From: Solidesulfovibrio fructosivorans JJ]
GTDB taxonomy: Bacteria; Desulfobacterota; Desulfovibrionia; Desulfovibrionales; Desulfovibrionaceae
Assembly: GCF_000179555.1 (NCBI RefSeq)
Contig: NZ_AECZ01000005.1
Location: 124,001 to 188,000 of the forward strand
DNA length: 64,000 nt
Direction: 5' to 3'
The translations under genes and the position numbers were made by a program. Below the pieces are notes generated by a model, which searched no databases, was not told the origin of the DNA, and saw only the letters and a program-made list of their open reading frames with translations. Positions within the stretch are counted from its first letter, which is position 1. Every line of letters begins with the position of its first letter. Below, one piece after another: positions 51,886 through 60,805 of the stretch.

Positions 51886-53001
51886 ATGCCCATGCCGCCG
51901 GTCACCTATTGCACCAACATCCACCCCGGCGAAACCCTCGAGGAAGTCCGGCGGGGGCTTATGCGGCATGCCGTCAGGGTCAAGGCCAGGCTGTCGCCGG
52001 ACGCGCCGTTTCCGGTGGGGCTGCGCCTGTCCGGTCCGGCCAGCCGCGAACTGGAAGCGGCCGACGCCGCCCGGCGCTTCGGGGATTTTCTGGCCGAGGC
52101 CGGGCTTTGCGTCACCACCGTTAACGGCTTTCCCTACGGCCGCTTTCATCATACCCCGGTCAAGGAAGCGGTCTATCTGCCCGATTGGCGCGATCCCGAG
52201 CGCGCCGCCTACACCCTGCGGCTGGCCCGCGCCCTGGCCGGCTGGCTGCCCGAGGGCGGCCGGGGCTCCATCTCCACCGTGCCGGTGGGATTCCGGCGGG
52301 GATTTCCCGAAAGCGACATGCCGACGGCGCTGGCCGTCCTGCGCCGCGCCTTGGAAGCCTTGGCCGCGCTACGCTCGGAAACCGGGAAGACCATCCGGCT
52401 GGCGGTCGAGGCCGAACCGGGCTGCCTGGTCGAGACCACGCCGGAGATGGTGGCGCTTTTTGAGCGCCTCGACCCGGACGGGGCGTTTCGGGACTTTCTC
52501 ACGGTCTGCTACGACTGCTGCCACCAGGCCCTCCAGTACGAGGACCCGGCCGCGTCCCTTGCGGCCTACGAAGCGGCGGGCATTGCCGTGGGGCACGTGC
52601 AGGTGTCCTCGGCGCTGCATCTGGAGGGCGGCGCGCTCTCAAGTCTTTCCCGCTTCGTGGAGCCGGTCTATCTGCACCAGGCCGTGGCCCGGCTCGGCGA
52701 CGGAAGCCTCCGCCGCTTCGACGACCTTCCCGAGGCCCTGGCCGCCCGGCCCGACGACGTGGATTCCTGGCGGGTGCATTTCCATGTGCCGGTTTTCGTG
52801 GCCGAGCTGCCGGAGTGCGTCACCACGCGGGACTTTCTGTCCGGCATCTTGCCGCGTTTCGCCCCGGATGCGCCCATGGAGGTGGAGACCTACACCTGGA
52901 GCGTGCTGCCCGAGGAACTCAGGATGCCGGATGTGGTCGACTCCATCTGTCGGGAGATCGGTTGGGTGGAAGCGGCCCGGTCGGGCGCGGCGGAAGGCTG
53001 A
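51886..53001 (+). CDS. eboE: EboE-like TIM-barrel protein (metabolite traffic)
   Basis: The 371-residue protein matches the xylose-isomerase-like TIM-barrel EboE family. It has the N-terminal TYCTNIHPGETLEE, VNGFPYGRFHHTPVKEAVYLPDWRDPER-type segment, SISTVPVGF, LAVEAEPGCLVE, a metal-site-like VCYDCCHQALQYE, and late VETYTWSVLPEELR. The biochemical reaction is not known. Two ATGs (51886 and 51892) are possible; the second lies at better distance from GAGAGGGA. It closes the eleven-gene plus-strand run. EboA, B, C and F are not present next to it. Confidence 0.82.
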   Translation: MPMPPVTYCTNIHPGETLEEVRRGLMRHAVRVKARLSPDAPFPVGLRLSGPASRELEAADAARRFGDFLAEAGLCVTTVNGFPYGRFHHTPVKEAVYLPDWRDPERAAYTLRLARALAGWLPEGGRGSISTVPVGFRRGFPESDMPTALAVLRRALEALAALRSETGKTIRLAVEAEPGCLVETTPEMVALFERLDPDGAFRDFLTVCYDCCHQALQYEDPAASLAAYEAAGIAVGHVQVSSALHLEGGALSSLSRFVEPVYLHQAVARLGDGSLRRFDDLPEALAARPDDVDSWRVHFHVPVFVAELPECVTTRDFLSGILPRFAPDAPMEVETYTWSVLPEELRMPDVVDSICREIGWVEAARSGAAEG

Positions 53002-53017
53002 TATATGCCCACACCGC

Positions 53018-53051
53018 GCGCCGCGCCTGTTGGGGGGAGAGGGCGCGGCGC
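53018..53051. terminator. Hairpin between eboE and the efflux pump gene
   Basis: A 10-bp perfect stem (GCGCCGCGCC 53018-53027, GGCGCGGCGC 53042-53051) with a 14-base loop lies in the short gap between convergent genes. It has no clear T-tract and probably serves both directions. Confidence 0.55.
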
Positions 53052-53080
53052 ACGATGGGGCGAGGAGGGGAACCGCGTCG

Positions 53081-56000
53081 TTATCCGGTCTGTCCGTCCG
53101 AGTCGGCGTGTCCGCCGAAAGTCCGGCGCGCCATCGCGCCAAGCCCCATGATGAGCTTGAAGAAGACCGGGATGAAAAAGGGCGCCAGGAGGGTCGCCCC
53201 GAGCATGCCGCCGATGACGCCCGTGCCGATGGCATGCCGGCTGTTGGCCCCGGCCCCGGTGGAGATGGCCAGGGGCAGACAGCCGAGGATGAAGGCCAGG
53301 GAGGTCATGATGATGGGCCGGAAACGCAGCTTGGCCGCGCTCAGGGCCGCTTCGGTCAGGTCCTTGCCGGCTTTGACCTCGAGCACGGCGAATTCCACGA
53401 TCAGGATGGCGTTTTTGGCCGCGAGGCCAATGAGCGTCACCAGCGCGATCTGGAAGTAGATGTCGTTGGAAAGCCCCCGTCCGAACACGGCCGCGATGGC
53501 GCCGAAAAGCGCGAACGGCACGGCCATGATGACGGCGAAGGGCAGCGTCCAGCGTTCGTACTGGGCGGCCAGGATCAGGATGACCATGACGATGCCCATG
53601 CCGAAGACCATCATGGACGAGCCCTGGGCTGCTTTTTCCTGATAGGCCGAGCCGGTCCAGGCCAGGGTGTAGTCCGCCGGCAGCACCTTGGCCGCCGCCT
53701 TTTCCATGGCGGCCAGGGCCTCGCTCGAGGTGTGGCCGTCGGAAGGCTGGCCCATGATCTTGGCCGCCGGGAAGACGTTGAAGCGTTCCATGACCTCGGG
53801 GCCGGTGGATTTCTCGATGGTGGCCAGCGCGGTCAGCGGGATCATCTCGCCCGAGCTCGAGCGCACGTAGACCTCGCGCAGGTCTTCCGGCCGGTCGCGG
53901 TATTTCGCCTCGGACTGGAGCTGGACCCGGAAGGTGCGGCCGAACTTGTTGAAGTCGTTGACGTAGTAGGCCCCGAAAGTGGCCTGCATGGCGTCGTAGA
54001 CGTCGCTTATGGCCACGCCCAGCGCCTTGGCCTTCTGGCGGTCGAGGTCCACCCGCAGCTGGGGCACGTTGGCCCCGAAGGTGGTGGCCACGCGCCCGAG
54101 CGCCGGGTCCTTCCTGGCTACGGCCACGAGCTTGTCGGTCATGGCGGCCAGATCCTGGGCGTTGCCCTCGCCGCGATTTTGCAGGTAGGCCTCGAAGCCT
54201 CCGGTGTTGGACATGCCGGTGATCGCCGGCGGGTTGAAGGCCAGGGTCATGCTTTTGGGCAGGGCCATGCCGCGCCCGAAGATGCGCTTGACGAAGGCGA
54301 ACGAGCTTTCGTCCGCTTTCTTGCGCTCGTCCCAGGGCTTGAGCGGAATGAACAGGGTGCCGTAGTTGGAGCGGTAGGTGGAGCTCAAAAGATCGAGGCC
54401 GGTGATCGTGATCTGGTGCGCCACCACGGGGTCCTTGGCGTTCATGGCGTCCATGGCGTCGTCGATTTTCTCGGTGGCCCGAAGCGACGTGCCGTCCGGC
54501 AGGATGTTGAGCCCGATGACGTAGCCCTGGTCCTCATCCGGGACCAGACCGCCCGGCACGACCTTGAAAAGCGACAAGGCCCCGACGCACAGGACCGCGA
54601 AGAGCACCAGGGCCATGACCACATGGTGCAGCAGGAAGGACACGCCGGCGGCGTAGCCGCTCGTCACCTTGTCGAAGAGGCGGTTGAAGGCCCGGAAGAT
54701 CCGGTTGGGTTCCTGATGCCCGGGTTTTAGCAGCGAGGCGCAAAGGGCCGGGGTGAGCGTCAGGGCCACGAGACCCGAGATGACCACCGACACGGCGATG
54801 GTGATGGCGAACTGCTTGTACATCTGGCCGGTAAGCCCTCCGAGGAAGGCGACCGGCACGAACACGGCGCAAAGGACCAGCACGATGGCCACGACCGGTC
54901 CGGTCACCTCCTCCATGGCCTTGGCCGTGGCTTGCCTCGGCGGAAGCTTTTCCGTGCTCATGATGCGCTCGACGTTTTCGAGCACCACGATGGCGTCGTC
55001 GACCACGATGCCGATGGCCAGCACCATGCCAAAAAGCGTCAGCGTGTTGATGGTGAATCCGAGGGCGTACATGCCGGCGAAGGTGCCGATGATGGAGACC
55101 GGCACGGCCAGGCAGGGAATGAGCGTGGCCCGGAAGTTCTGCAAGAAGATGAACACCACGAAAAAGACCAGGATCATGGCCTCGACCAGGGTGTGGATGA
55201 CCTCCTCGATGGACACGCGCACGAAGGTGGTGGTGTCCAGCGGCACCTTGTAGCTGATGCCGTCCGGAAAGCGCTTGGACAGTTCGGCCAGCTTGGCCGT
55301 GACCAGGTCGGCCGTATTGAGGGCGTTTGCGCCCGGGGACAGGTAGACGCCGATGTTGACCGCCGGATTGCCGGAGATCTTGGCAACGGCCGTGTAATCC
55401 TTGGCCCCCAGTTCCACCCGGGCCACGTCCTTTAAGCGCAGGACCGAGCCGTCGGGCTGGGCCTTGAGGATGATGTTGCCGAATTCCTCCGGGGTGAGCA
55501 GCCGGCCCTTGGTGGTGACCATGTAGTTGATGGCCACCGGTTTTTCGGATTCGGTCGGTTCCGCGCCGATGCGGCCGGCGGCGAACTGGGCGTTTTGTTC
55601 CTTGATGGCGGCGGCCACGTCGGCCGGCGTGAGCCCCAGCTGGGCCAGCTTGTCCGGCTGCAGCCAGACGCGCATGGAATAGTCCTTGGCCCCGAAGATG
55701 GAGGCGTCGCCCACGCCCGGCAGGCGTTTGAGCTCGTCGAGGACGTTCACCAGCACGTAGTTGCTGAGGTAGACGGCATCGTACCGCTTGGTCGGGGATT
55801 CGAAGGAGATGACCTGGAGGATGTTGGACGATCTTTTGCGCACGGTCACGCCCTGGCGCTGCACTTCGGCGGGCAGGGTGGTCAGGGCGGCCTGGACGCG
55901 GTTGTTCACGTTGATGGTGTTCTGGTCGGGATCGGTGCCCACGGCAAAGGTGACGGCCATGGACAGCGAGCCGTCGCCGGAGCTGGTCGAGCGCATGTAG

Positions 56001-56230
56001 AGCATGTTGTCCACGCCGTTGATCTGCTGTTCGAGCGGCGCGGCCACGGTGGCGGCGATGACCTCGGGGCTGGCCCCGGGGTAGGAGGTCGAGACGTTGA
56101 CCTCCGGCGGAATGATGTCCGGATATTGGGCGATGGGCAGGTTTTTGATGGCCGCCAGTCCCGCCAGCACGATGACCAGCGAGATGACGATGGAAAAAAC
56201 CGGGCGCCCCAGGAAAAACCGTGAGATCAT
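53081..56230 (-). CDS. RND multidrug efflux permease (AcrB/HAE1 type)
   Basis: The 1049-residue product is a full-length inner-membrane proton-drug antiporter of the HAE1 group. It has the N-terminal [20 protein letters not shown] span, [18 protein letters not shown], the paired acidic residues of the proton relay in [16 protein letters not shown] (near residue 405), and twelve expected membrane spans in two repeats. Its start overlaps the stop of the membrane-fusion gene by four bases. It needs an outer-membrane TolC-type channel, which is not encoded nearby. Confidence 0.95.
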   Translation of the reverse strand: MISRFFLGRPVFSIVISLVIVLAGLAAIKNLPIAQYPDIIPPEVNVSTSYPGASPEVIAATVAAPLEQQINGVDNMLYMRSTSSGDGSLSMAVTFAVGTDPDQNTINVNNRVQAALTTLPAEVQRQGVTVRKRSSNILQVISFESPTKRYDAVYLSNYVLVNVLDELKRLPGVGDASIFGAKDYSMRVWLQPDKLAQLGLTPADVAAAIKEQNAQFAAGRIGAEPTESEKPVAINYMVTTKGRLLTPEEFGNIILKAQPDGSVLRLKDVARVELGAKDYTAVAKISGNPAVNIGVYLSPGANALNTADLVTAKLAELSKRFPDGISYKVPLDTTTFVRVSIEEVIHTLVEAMILVFFVVFIFLQNFRATLIPCLAVPVSIIGTFAGMYALGFTINTLTLFGMVLAIGIVVDDAIVVLENVERIMSTEKLPPRQATAKAMEEVTGPVVAIVLVLCAVFVPVAFLGGLTGQMYKQFAITIAVSVVISGLVALTLTPALCASLLKPGHQEPNRIFRAFNRLFDKVTSGYAAGVSFLLHHVVMALVLFAVLCVGALSLFKVVPGGLVPDEDQGYVIGLNILPDGTSLRATEKIDDAMDAMNAKDPVVAHQITITGLDLLSSTYRSNYGTLFIPLKPWDERKKADESSFAFVKRIFGRGMALPKSMTLAFNPPAITGMSNTGGFEAYLQNRGEGNAQDLAAMTDKLVAVARKDPALGRVATTFGANVPQLRVDLDRQKAKALGVAISDVYDAMQATFGAYYVNDFNKFGRTFRVQLQSEAKYRDRPEDLREVYVRSSSGEMIPLTALATIEKSTGPEVMERFNVFPAAKIMGQPSDGHTSSEALAAMEKAAAKVLPADYTLAWTGSAYQEKAAQGSSMMVFGMGIVMVILILAAQYERWTLPFAVIMAVPFALFGAIAAVFGRGLSNDIYFQIALVTLIGLAAKNAILIVEFAVLEVKAGKDLTEAALSAAKLRFRPIIMTSLAFILGCLPLAISTGAGANSRHAIGTGVIGGMLGATLLAPFFIPVFFKLIMGLGAMARRTFGGHADSDGQTG

Positions 56231-57486
56231 GAACGGGGCTCCTTGGTCGTCTGGGAAGCGTCGGCCTTGTCGGTGGACGCGTGGGCGGCGGGCTTGCCCG
56301 ATCCCTCGGCCTGCTTGGTCGCCTCGTCCCGGCGCACGCGCACGACCATGCCGGGGCGCACCTTGATGATGCCCTCGGCCACGATGCGGTCGCCGTTGAT
56401 CAGGCCCTTTTCCACCAGGTAGTCGTTGCCGACGGACTGGCCGAGCACGATGGGCCGGGGCGAGACCTTGTTGGAGGCGTCCAGGACCCAGACCATGGCC
56501 CCTTGCTGGGTGTTGAGCACCGCGCCCTGGGGCACGGCCAGGGCGTCCTTGTAGTGCGCGCCTTCCAGGCGCACCCGCACGAACTGGCCGGGCAGCACGG
56601 CGCCGTCGGGATTCTTGAACTCGGCCCGGACCTTGACCACGCCCGTGGTGGAGTCGACCTGGGTGTCGGTGAAGTTGATGCGGCCGGGCTCCTTGTAGAC
56701 GCTGCCGTCGGGCAGGACCAGGCGCACGACGTAATCGCCGCCCGCGCCGATGACCACCTTGCCCGCGGCCAGGTCCTTGCGCAGGCGCAACATCTCGGGC
56801 CCGGACATGGAGAAGTTGACGTAGAGCGGATCGACGCGGTTGATGGTGGTCAACAGACTGCTGTCGCTGGTGGTGCTGATGAGGCTGCCTTCGGACTTGG
56901 TCTCCTTGCTGGTGAGCCCGGAGATGGGGGCCGTGACCTTGGTCCATTCGAGGTTCAGCGACGCTTCGCGCACCTTGCCCCGGGCCGCTTCCACGGCGGC
57001 CTTGGCCGAGTCCAGGGTGGTCCTGGCGTCGTCGTAGTCCTTCTTGGCCACGACATCGTCCTTGTAGAGCGTTTCCATACGCTTGGCGTCGCGCTCGGCC
57101 TGGGTCAGGGTGGCCTCGGTCTGGCCGAGCGCCCCCTTGGCCTGCTCCAGGGCGGCCTGGTAGGGGGCGGGGTCGATCTCGAACATCAGGTCGCCCTGGC
57201 GCACGGGGTGCCCCTCTTCATAGTTGCGGCGCAGCAGAATGCCGCCCACCCGGGCCCGGACCTGGACCTCGCGCGAACCCGCGGTCTGGCCCATGTAGGC
57301 CATATGCAGGGGAATATCGGCGCGCTTGACGGTATAGGCCACGATTTCCGGGGGCGGCGGGGCCTGGGTGGACGTCTCCTGTCCGGAGCTGTCCGTGGCG
57401 CAGCCGGAAAGGCCGGCGCCAAGGGCGCACAACACGCCCAGGATGAGCCAGCGAAGAGCGGTTTGCGGGATATTATACGCGGTCAT
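56227..57486 (-). CDS. RND efflux periplasmic adaptor (membrane fusion lipoprotein)
   Basis: The 419-residue protein has a lipoprotein signal peptide with lipobox LSGC (Cys29), then the adaptor layout: a lipoyl half-motif ([19 protein letters not shown]), a long alpha-hairpin (about 105-180, [25 protein letters not shown]-like heptads), the second lipoyl half ([15 protein letters not shown]), and beta-barrel domains with [10 protein letters not shown]. It links the permease to an outer-membrane channel. The tail is Ala/Lys-rich. It is translationally coupled to the permease gene. Confidence 0.94.
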   Translation of the reverse strand: MTAYNIPQTALRWLILGVLCALGAGLSGCATDSSGQETSTQAPPPPEIVAYTVKRADIPLHMAYMGQTAGSREVQVRARVGGILLRRNYEEGHPVRQGDLMFEIDPAPYQAALEQAKGALGQTEATLTQAERDAKRMETLYKDDVVAKKDYDDARTTLDSAKAAVEAARGKVREASLNLEWTKVTAPISGLTSKETKSEGSLISTTSDSSLLTTINRVDPLYVNFSMSGPEMLRLRKDLAAGKVVIGAGGDYVVRLVLPDGSVYKEPGRINFTDTQVDSTTGVVKVRAEFKNPDGAVLPGQFVRVRLEGAHYKDALAVPQGAVLNTQQGAMVWVLDASNKVSPRPIVLGQSVGNDYLVEKGLINGDRIVAEGIIKVRPGMVVRVRRDEATKQAEGSGKPAAHASTDKADASQTTKEPRS

Positions 57487-57555
57487 GGAATCCTCCGGTG
57501 CGCGCGCCGGGCACAGTTCACCTGGGCGGGGCGCTCTTTGGTTGTTCGATGACGG

Positions 57556-58560
57556 TTACTGCAGGGGCTGGCCGGCCGCTTCACCGCCCGCCAGAAGCGG
57601 CATCCAGGCCGCGGCGAAGTGGTCGGCGGCCTGGGCGGTGAAATGGTATCCATCGTTGCGGTCGAACCAGGGAACGATAAGGTCGGTATTGGGACCCGGG
57701 TAAATTCCGCGCTCCGGGTCGATCACGGCCGTTTGGGCGGCGGTGATGGCCGGGCAGGATTTGTAGCAGCCGGGATTGCGCGTATTGCCGCAGACCGGGT
57801 CCAGGAACAGCGAGGCGCGCGAGACGAAAATGCCGGGCTTGGGGCCGACCAGCCGCCGCGTGTCGCTGAGAACCGTCTTGAGAACGGCCTGGTATTCCTG
57901 GCGCGTCAGCCCCAGGGCGCAGTCGGCTTCGCCCTGGTGGAAAAAGACATGGGTCGGCGCAAGGCCGTGGGCGCGCATGTCCTTGACGGTGCTTTCGAGC
58001 AGGGCATGCAGGTTGCCCTTGGGGCCCCAGTTGAGGATGGAGGAACCGCCCCGGGCGATGTCCACGTAGAGCACCGTGTCGTACAGGCCGCTGGTCACGA
58101 TGCGGTCGCCGAGGCGGGCCCAGGCGCTGCCCTTGGAACCGGTGGCCCCGGCGATGGCGTCGCGAACCTTGCGGCACACCCCCGCCTGGTAGGCGTAGAC
58201 GGCCTGGGTCGCGCCGTAGCCGGGGTCGACGGTGTTCGAGGCGTTGGACTGGCCGAAGACCAGGGCAACCATGCCCCGAGGTCCGGTCAGTTCGCGACAG
58301 TCGATGCGGGGGGCGTCGGCCGGAGCCTTGTAGACGGCCAGTTCGCCCCGGGCGTCTCCCTGGGCGTTGATGACGGGCATGCGGTCGCCGTACTTGGCGT
58401 ATACCGCGTCCACGACCGCCTGGTCGCCGGAAGCGGAAGCCAGACCGGACACAAGCAGAACCAGGGCGGCCAGGCCGATGACACATGCGGCGCGGCGGTC
58501 CCGTATCCGAGTAAACAGGCGTTCACTTAAATGCGAAAAAAAACTAGACCCGAACAGCAT
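57556..58560 (-). CDS. Exported SGNH/SASA-type esterase
   Basis: The 334-residue protein has an N-terminal export signal (basic RIRDRRAA then VIGLAALVLLVSGLASASG). It carries blocks of the SGNH superfamily in the SASA (sialate O-acetylesterase-like/CE6) arrangement: nucleophile Ser105 in FGQSNASN, HQGEADC, and the Asp303/His306 pair in DGYHFTAQ. It probably removes acyl groups from a carbohydrate or similar substrate in the periplasm. Its start overlaps the end of the tetR gene by 17 bases, and it lies 69 bases before the efflux adaptor gene, an unusual place for an esterase. Confidence 0.78.
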   Translation of the reverse strand: MLFGSSFFSHLSERLFTRIRDRRAACVIGLAALVLLVSGLASASGDQAVVDAVYAKYGDRMPVINAQGDARGELAVYKAPADAPRIDCRELTGPRGMVALVFGQSNASNTVDPGYGATQAVYAYQAGVCRKVRDAIAGATGSKGSAWARLGDRIVTSGLYDTVLYVDIARGGSSILNWGPKGNLHALLESTVKDMRAHGLAPTHVFFHQGEADCALGLTRQEYQAVLKTVLSDTRRLVGPKPGIFVSRASLFLDPVCGNTRNPGCYKSCPAITAAQTAVIDPERGIYPGPNTDLIVPWFDRNDGYHFTAQAADHFAAAWMPLLAGGEAAGQPLQ

Positions 58561-59137
58561 TGGTGAAAAGCTCCCAATTGGCGATGATCTGGCGCGGCAT
58601 ATCCACATCCTGGACATCGCGCGCGCAGATAAGGGCGGGCATGGCGATCAATCCGAGAAAATGCACGAAGAGTTCTTCCGGGCGGATGTCGCTGCGGATC
58701 TGCCTTTGCGCCTGCCCTTGTTTGAGGATTTCGAGAAAGCGTTCGCGCACTATCTTGTGGTGCCGGAGCTTGAGCTCGCTCAGGCGCGGTTCCTCGAACC
58801 ACAGGACATCCGAAAGGAAGATCACCGGCAAGGCGCGGTATTTGACCACCATCTTCATCATGGTTTTGTAGATCAGCTCCAGGACCTCCATGGGAGTCGT
58901 TCCCTGGGCCTCGGCCTGGCGCAGGTTGGCGAGGGCCATTTCGTGGTGCTCTTCGAGCACGGCGGCGAGGATGTCCCCCTTGTTCTTGTAGTGGCGGTAC
59001 AGGGCGGCGGCGGAGATGCCCACCGCCTCGGCCACCCGGCGGACGGTAACCGCGCCGAGCCCTTGCTCGACCACGATCGTCAGCGCGGCCTCGGCGATCT
59101 GTTCCCGCCGCAGGGGTGATTCCATACGTTCAGCCAT
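58544..59137 (-). CDS. TetR-family repressor of the efflux operon
   Basis: The 197-residue protein has an N-terminal TetR helix-turn-helix (IAEAALTIVVEQGLGAVTVRRVAEAVGISAAALYRHYKNKGDI pattern, residues about 14-56) and a helical ligand-binding domain. It is the first gene of the leftward set tetR-esterase-adaptor-permease, and a palindromic operator lies just upstream (59147-59162). Repression of the whole operon and relief by a pump substrate is the expected mode. An alternative ATG at 59125 would shorten it by four residues; neither start has a clear ribosome binding site. Confidence 0.9.
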   Translation of the reverse strand: MAERMESPLRREQIAEAALTIVVEQGLGAVTVRRVAEAVGISAAALYRHYKNKGDILAAVLEEHHEMALANLRQAEAQGTTPMEVLELIYKTMMKMVVKYRALPVIFLSDVLWFEEPRLSELKLRHHKIVRERFLEILKQGQAQRQIRSDIRPEELFVHFLGLIAMPALICARDVQDVDMPRQIIANWELFTNAVRV

Positions 59138-59146
59138 GGGGTAATG

Positions 59147-59162
59147 GTTAACACCTGTTTAC
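59147..59162. promoter_or_regulatory. Palindromic TetR-type operator
   Basis: GTTAACA-CC-TGTTTAC is an inverted repeat (six of seven positions match) ten bases upstream of the tetR start. Size, placement and TG/CA-rich half-sites fit an autoregulatory TetR-family site controlling the efflux operon. Confidence 0.6.
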
Positions 59163-59228
59163 GTCATGTCAAGCGGGATTATTCTTCCTGATCCGGCGCG
59201 GCGCGGCGAATGGGCCGGAAAGGCGGTG

Positions 59229-59265
59229 AAAAAAACTCCGCCGCCGGCTTCGAAGCCGACGGCGG
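59229..59265 (-). terminator. Rho-independent terminator of the porin gene
   Basis: On the minus strand, a CCGCCG-type stem of 6 bp plus an inner 5-bp stem around TCGA, with one mismatch (59238-59265), is followed by seven T residues (A-run 59229-59235). It lies 20 bases after the porin stop. Confidence 0.88.
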
Positions 59266-59285
59266 TTTGAAGCCGCGCGGGAGCG

Positions 59286-60716
59286 CTAGAATGTGTAGAG
59301 AAAACCCAGGGAGCCCATCCAGGCGTCCTGGGCCTGGTTGGTGAAGCGGTGCCCCCAGATGCTGGTTTTGAGTCCCTGGGGCGAGGCGAAGCCGGTCTGC
59401 GCGACCAGGCTCAGCTGCTCGGTGATGGCGTAGCTGCTGTCCAGATTGACGCCGATGAGCCATTCACCCTGGGCCAGATCGCGGCCCATGGTGACGTACT
59501 GGCCGACGCCGCCGCTGACGAGGACCGCCTTGCGCAGGCCGGCCGGGCTGTTCGTGCCGGCGACGGTGGCCACGGTCAGCCGGCTGGTGAGCTTTTCGAT
59601 GAAGCTTACATCGCGCAGGGAAACGGCCAGACCCCAGGTGCCGGTCGGGTCCACGCCGATGGAGTTGTTGGCGAATTCCTGGTCGTTGTCGAAGAGAAAG
59701 GATGTGCCGGGCCCCCATTTCGGGGTGATGACGGGCAGGCGCTCGCTGCCGTTACCAAGGCTCGAATCCTCGCCGCTGGCCACCCAGCCGAAGATTCCGG
59801 GCACCATCCAGTCGAAGCCCGAATAGGTGACCCCGGCGTCGAAGAACCAGCCCCGGCGGCGGTTGCGTTCGCGGTCGGACGGAGCGGCGTCGCCGTAGAC
59901 GCCGTCGAAATAGAATTTGACGGGATCGGCGGCGTCCACGGTCAGGGCCAAGCCGGCCCACCACATGGCGTTCTGGTTGTCCTTGTAGGGATAGCCGGTG
60001 GCGGACAGGTAGCTGCCGGCCGAGCGCAGGCCGGCGGCGAAGAGGTCGTCGGGGTCGGAACCCTTGCCGTACACGCCGACGAGGCCCCAGGGCGTGGCCG
60101 AAAAACCGTCCACGGTCACGGGCAGGGCGAGGTGGTAGATGTCGAAGGCGTCGCCGATTTGCGTGGTGGTGTCCTGGTAGGTCCGGTTGGCGGCCAGCAG
60201 CCGGCCGTAGGCGGCCTGGACCGAGAAGTTCTCGTTGACGGGGATGTTCACGTGAAGGGCGGCGCTGGCCTGGTCGCCGTCGTCGGCGGCCAGCACGATG
60301 CTGTCGTAGAAGGCCTCGGTATGGGGCATGGACAGGGGCTGGTAGCCGGCCGTGATCTCGATGCCCGTGCCGGGCCATTTGAACTGGAGGTAGGCCAGGT
60401 AGGGTTCGATGGCGACTTCGGGGTTGGCGGCGGTCAGGTAGCCATGGCCCCATGCCTCGTCGTCGACGCGCATGCCGAAGCGGAATTTGAGGTTTTCATT
60501 GGCCACGAAATCGGTGCGCAGCCGCAACCGCTGCCAGAAGGTGGTCCGGTCCTCGGTCTGGGTGCCGGTTTCGTCCCAGCCGGTGAAATTGCGGTTGGCG
60601 AAAAAGACGCCGTACACGCGGGCGTCGCCGGCCATGCGGACTTCGGTCGCGGCCAGGACCGACTGGGCGGCGGCGAGAAGAAGCGCCAGGGTGAGAATGA
60701 GATGTTTGGGTCGCAT
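59286..60716 (-). CDS. Outer-membrane porin (Desulfovibrio homotrimeric type)
   Basis: The 476-residue protein has a Sec signal peptide (KHLILTLALLLAAAQSVLAA) and alternating amphipathic beta-strands throughout. It ends in a terminal aromatic strand GFLYTF, the C-terminal Phe needed for BAM-dependent assembly. The N-terminal ATEVRMAGDARVYGVFFANRNFTGWDE-like region and WQRLRLRTDFVANENLKFRFGMRVDD resemble the abundant homotrimeric porins of Desulfovibrio. It should pass small solutes; selectivity is unknown. A GGAGCAG ribosome binding site precedes the ATG. Confidence 0.9.
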   Translation of the reverse strand: MRPKHLILTLALLLAAAQSVLAATEVRMAGDARVYGVFFANRNFTGWDETGTQTEDRTTFWQRLRLRTDFVANENLKFRFGMRVDDEAWGHGYLTAANPEVAIEPYLAYLQFKWPGTGIEITAGYQPLSMPHTEAFYDSIVLAADDGDQASAALHVNIPVNENFSVQAAYGRLLAANRTYQDTTTQIGDAFDIYHLALPVTVDGFSATPWGLVGVYGKGSDPDDLFAAGLRSAGSYLSATGYPYKDNQNAMWWAGLALTVDAADPVKFYFDGVYGDAAPSDRERNRRRGWFFDAGVTYSGFDWMVPGIFGWVASGEDSSLGNGSERLPVITPKWGPGTSFLFDNDQEFANNSIGVDPTGTWGLAVSLRDVSFIEKLTSRLTVATVAGTNSPAGLRKAVLVSGGVGQYVTMGRDLAQGEWLIGVNLDSSYAITEQLSLVAQTGFASPQGLKTSIWGHRFTNQAQDAWMGSLGFLYTF

Positions 60717-60805
60717 GCTTTCTGCTCCATAAACATGGTTTGTTGCGGAAATAAAGAACGGTACGAGAATGAGTTTTTATGCGATCAGTTCTCTCCTTCC
60801 TCCGG

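Noticed and set aside
51803-54730. A 975-residue rightward open frame across eboE and the RND gene
   Set aside because: It is antisense or out of frame to two genes with strong family motifs and shows no domain of its own.
60717-60805. A Fur box in the gap between the porin gene and feoB (GAGAATGAG near 60766)
   Set aside because: Only one weak half-site resembles the consensus, and it lies at the 3' end of feoB, not before it.
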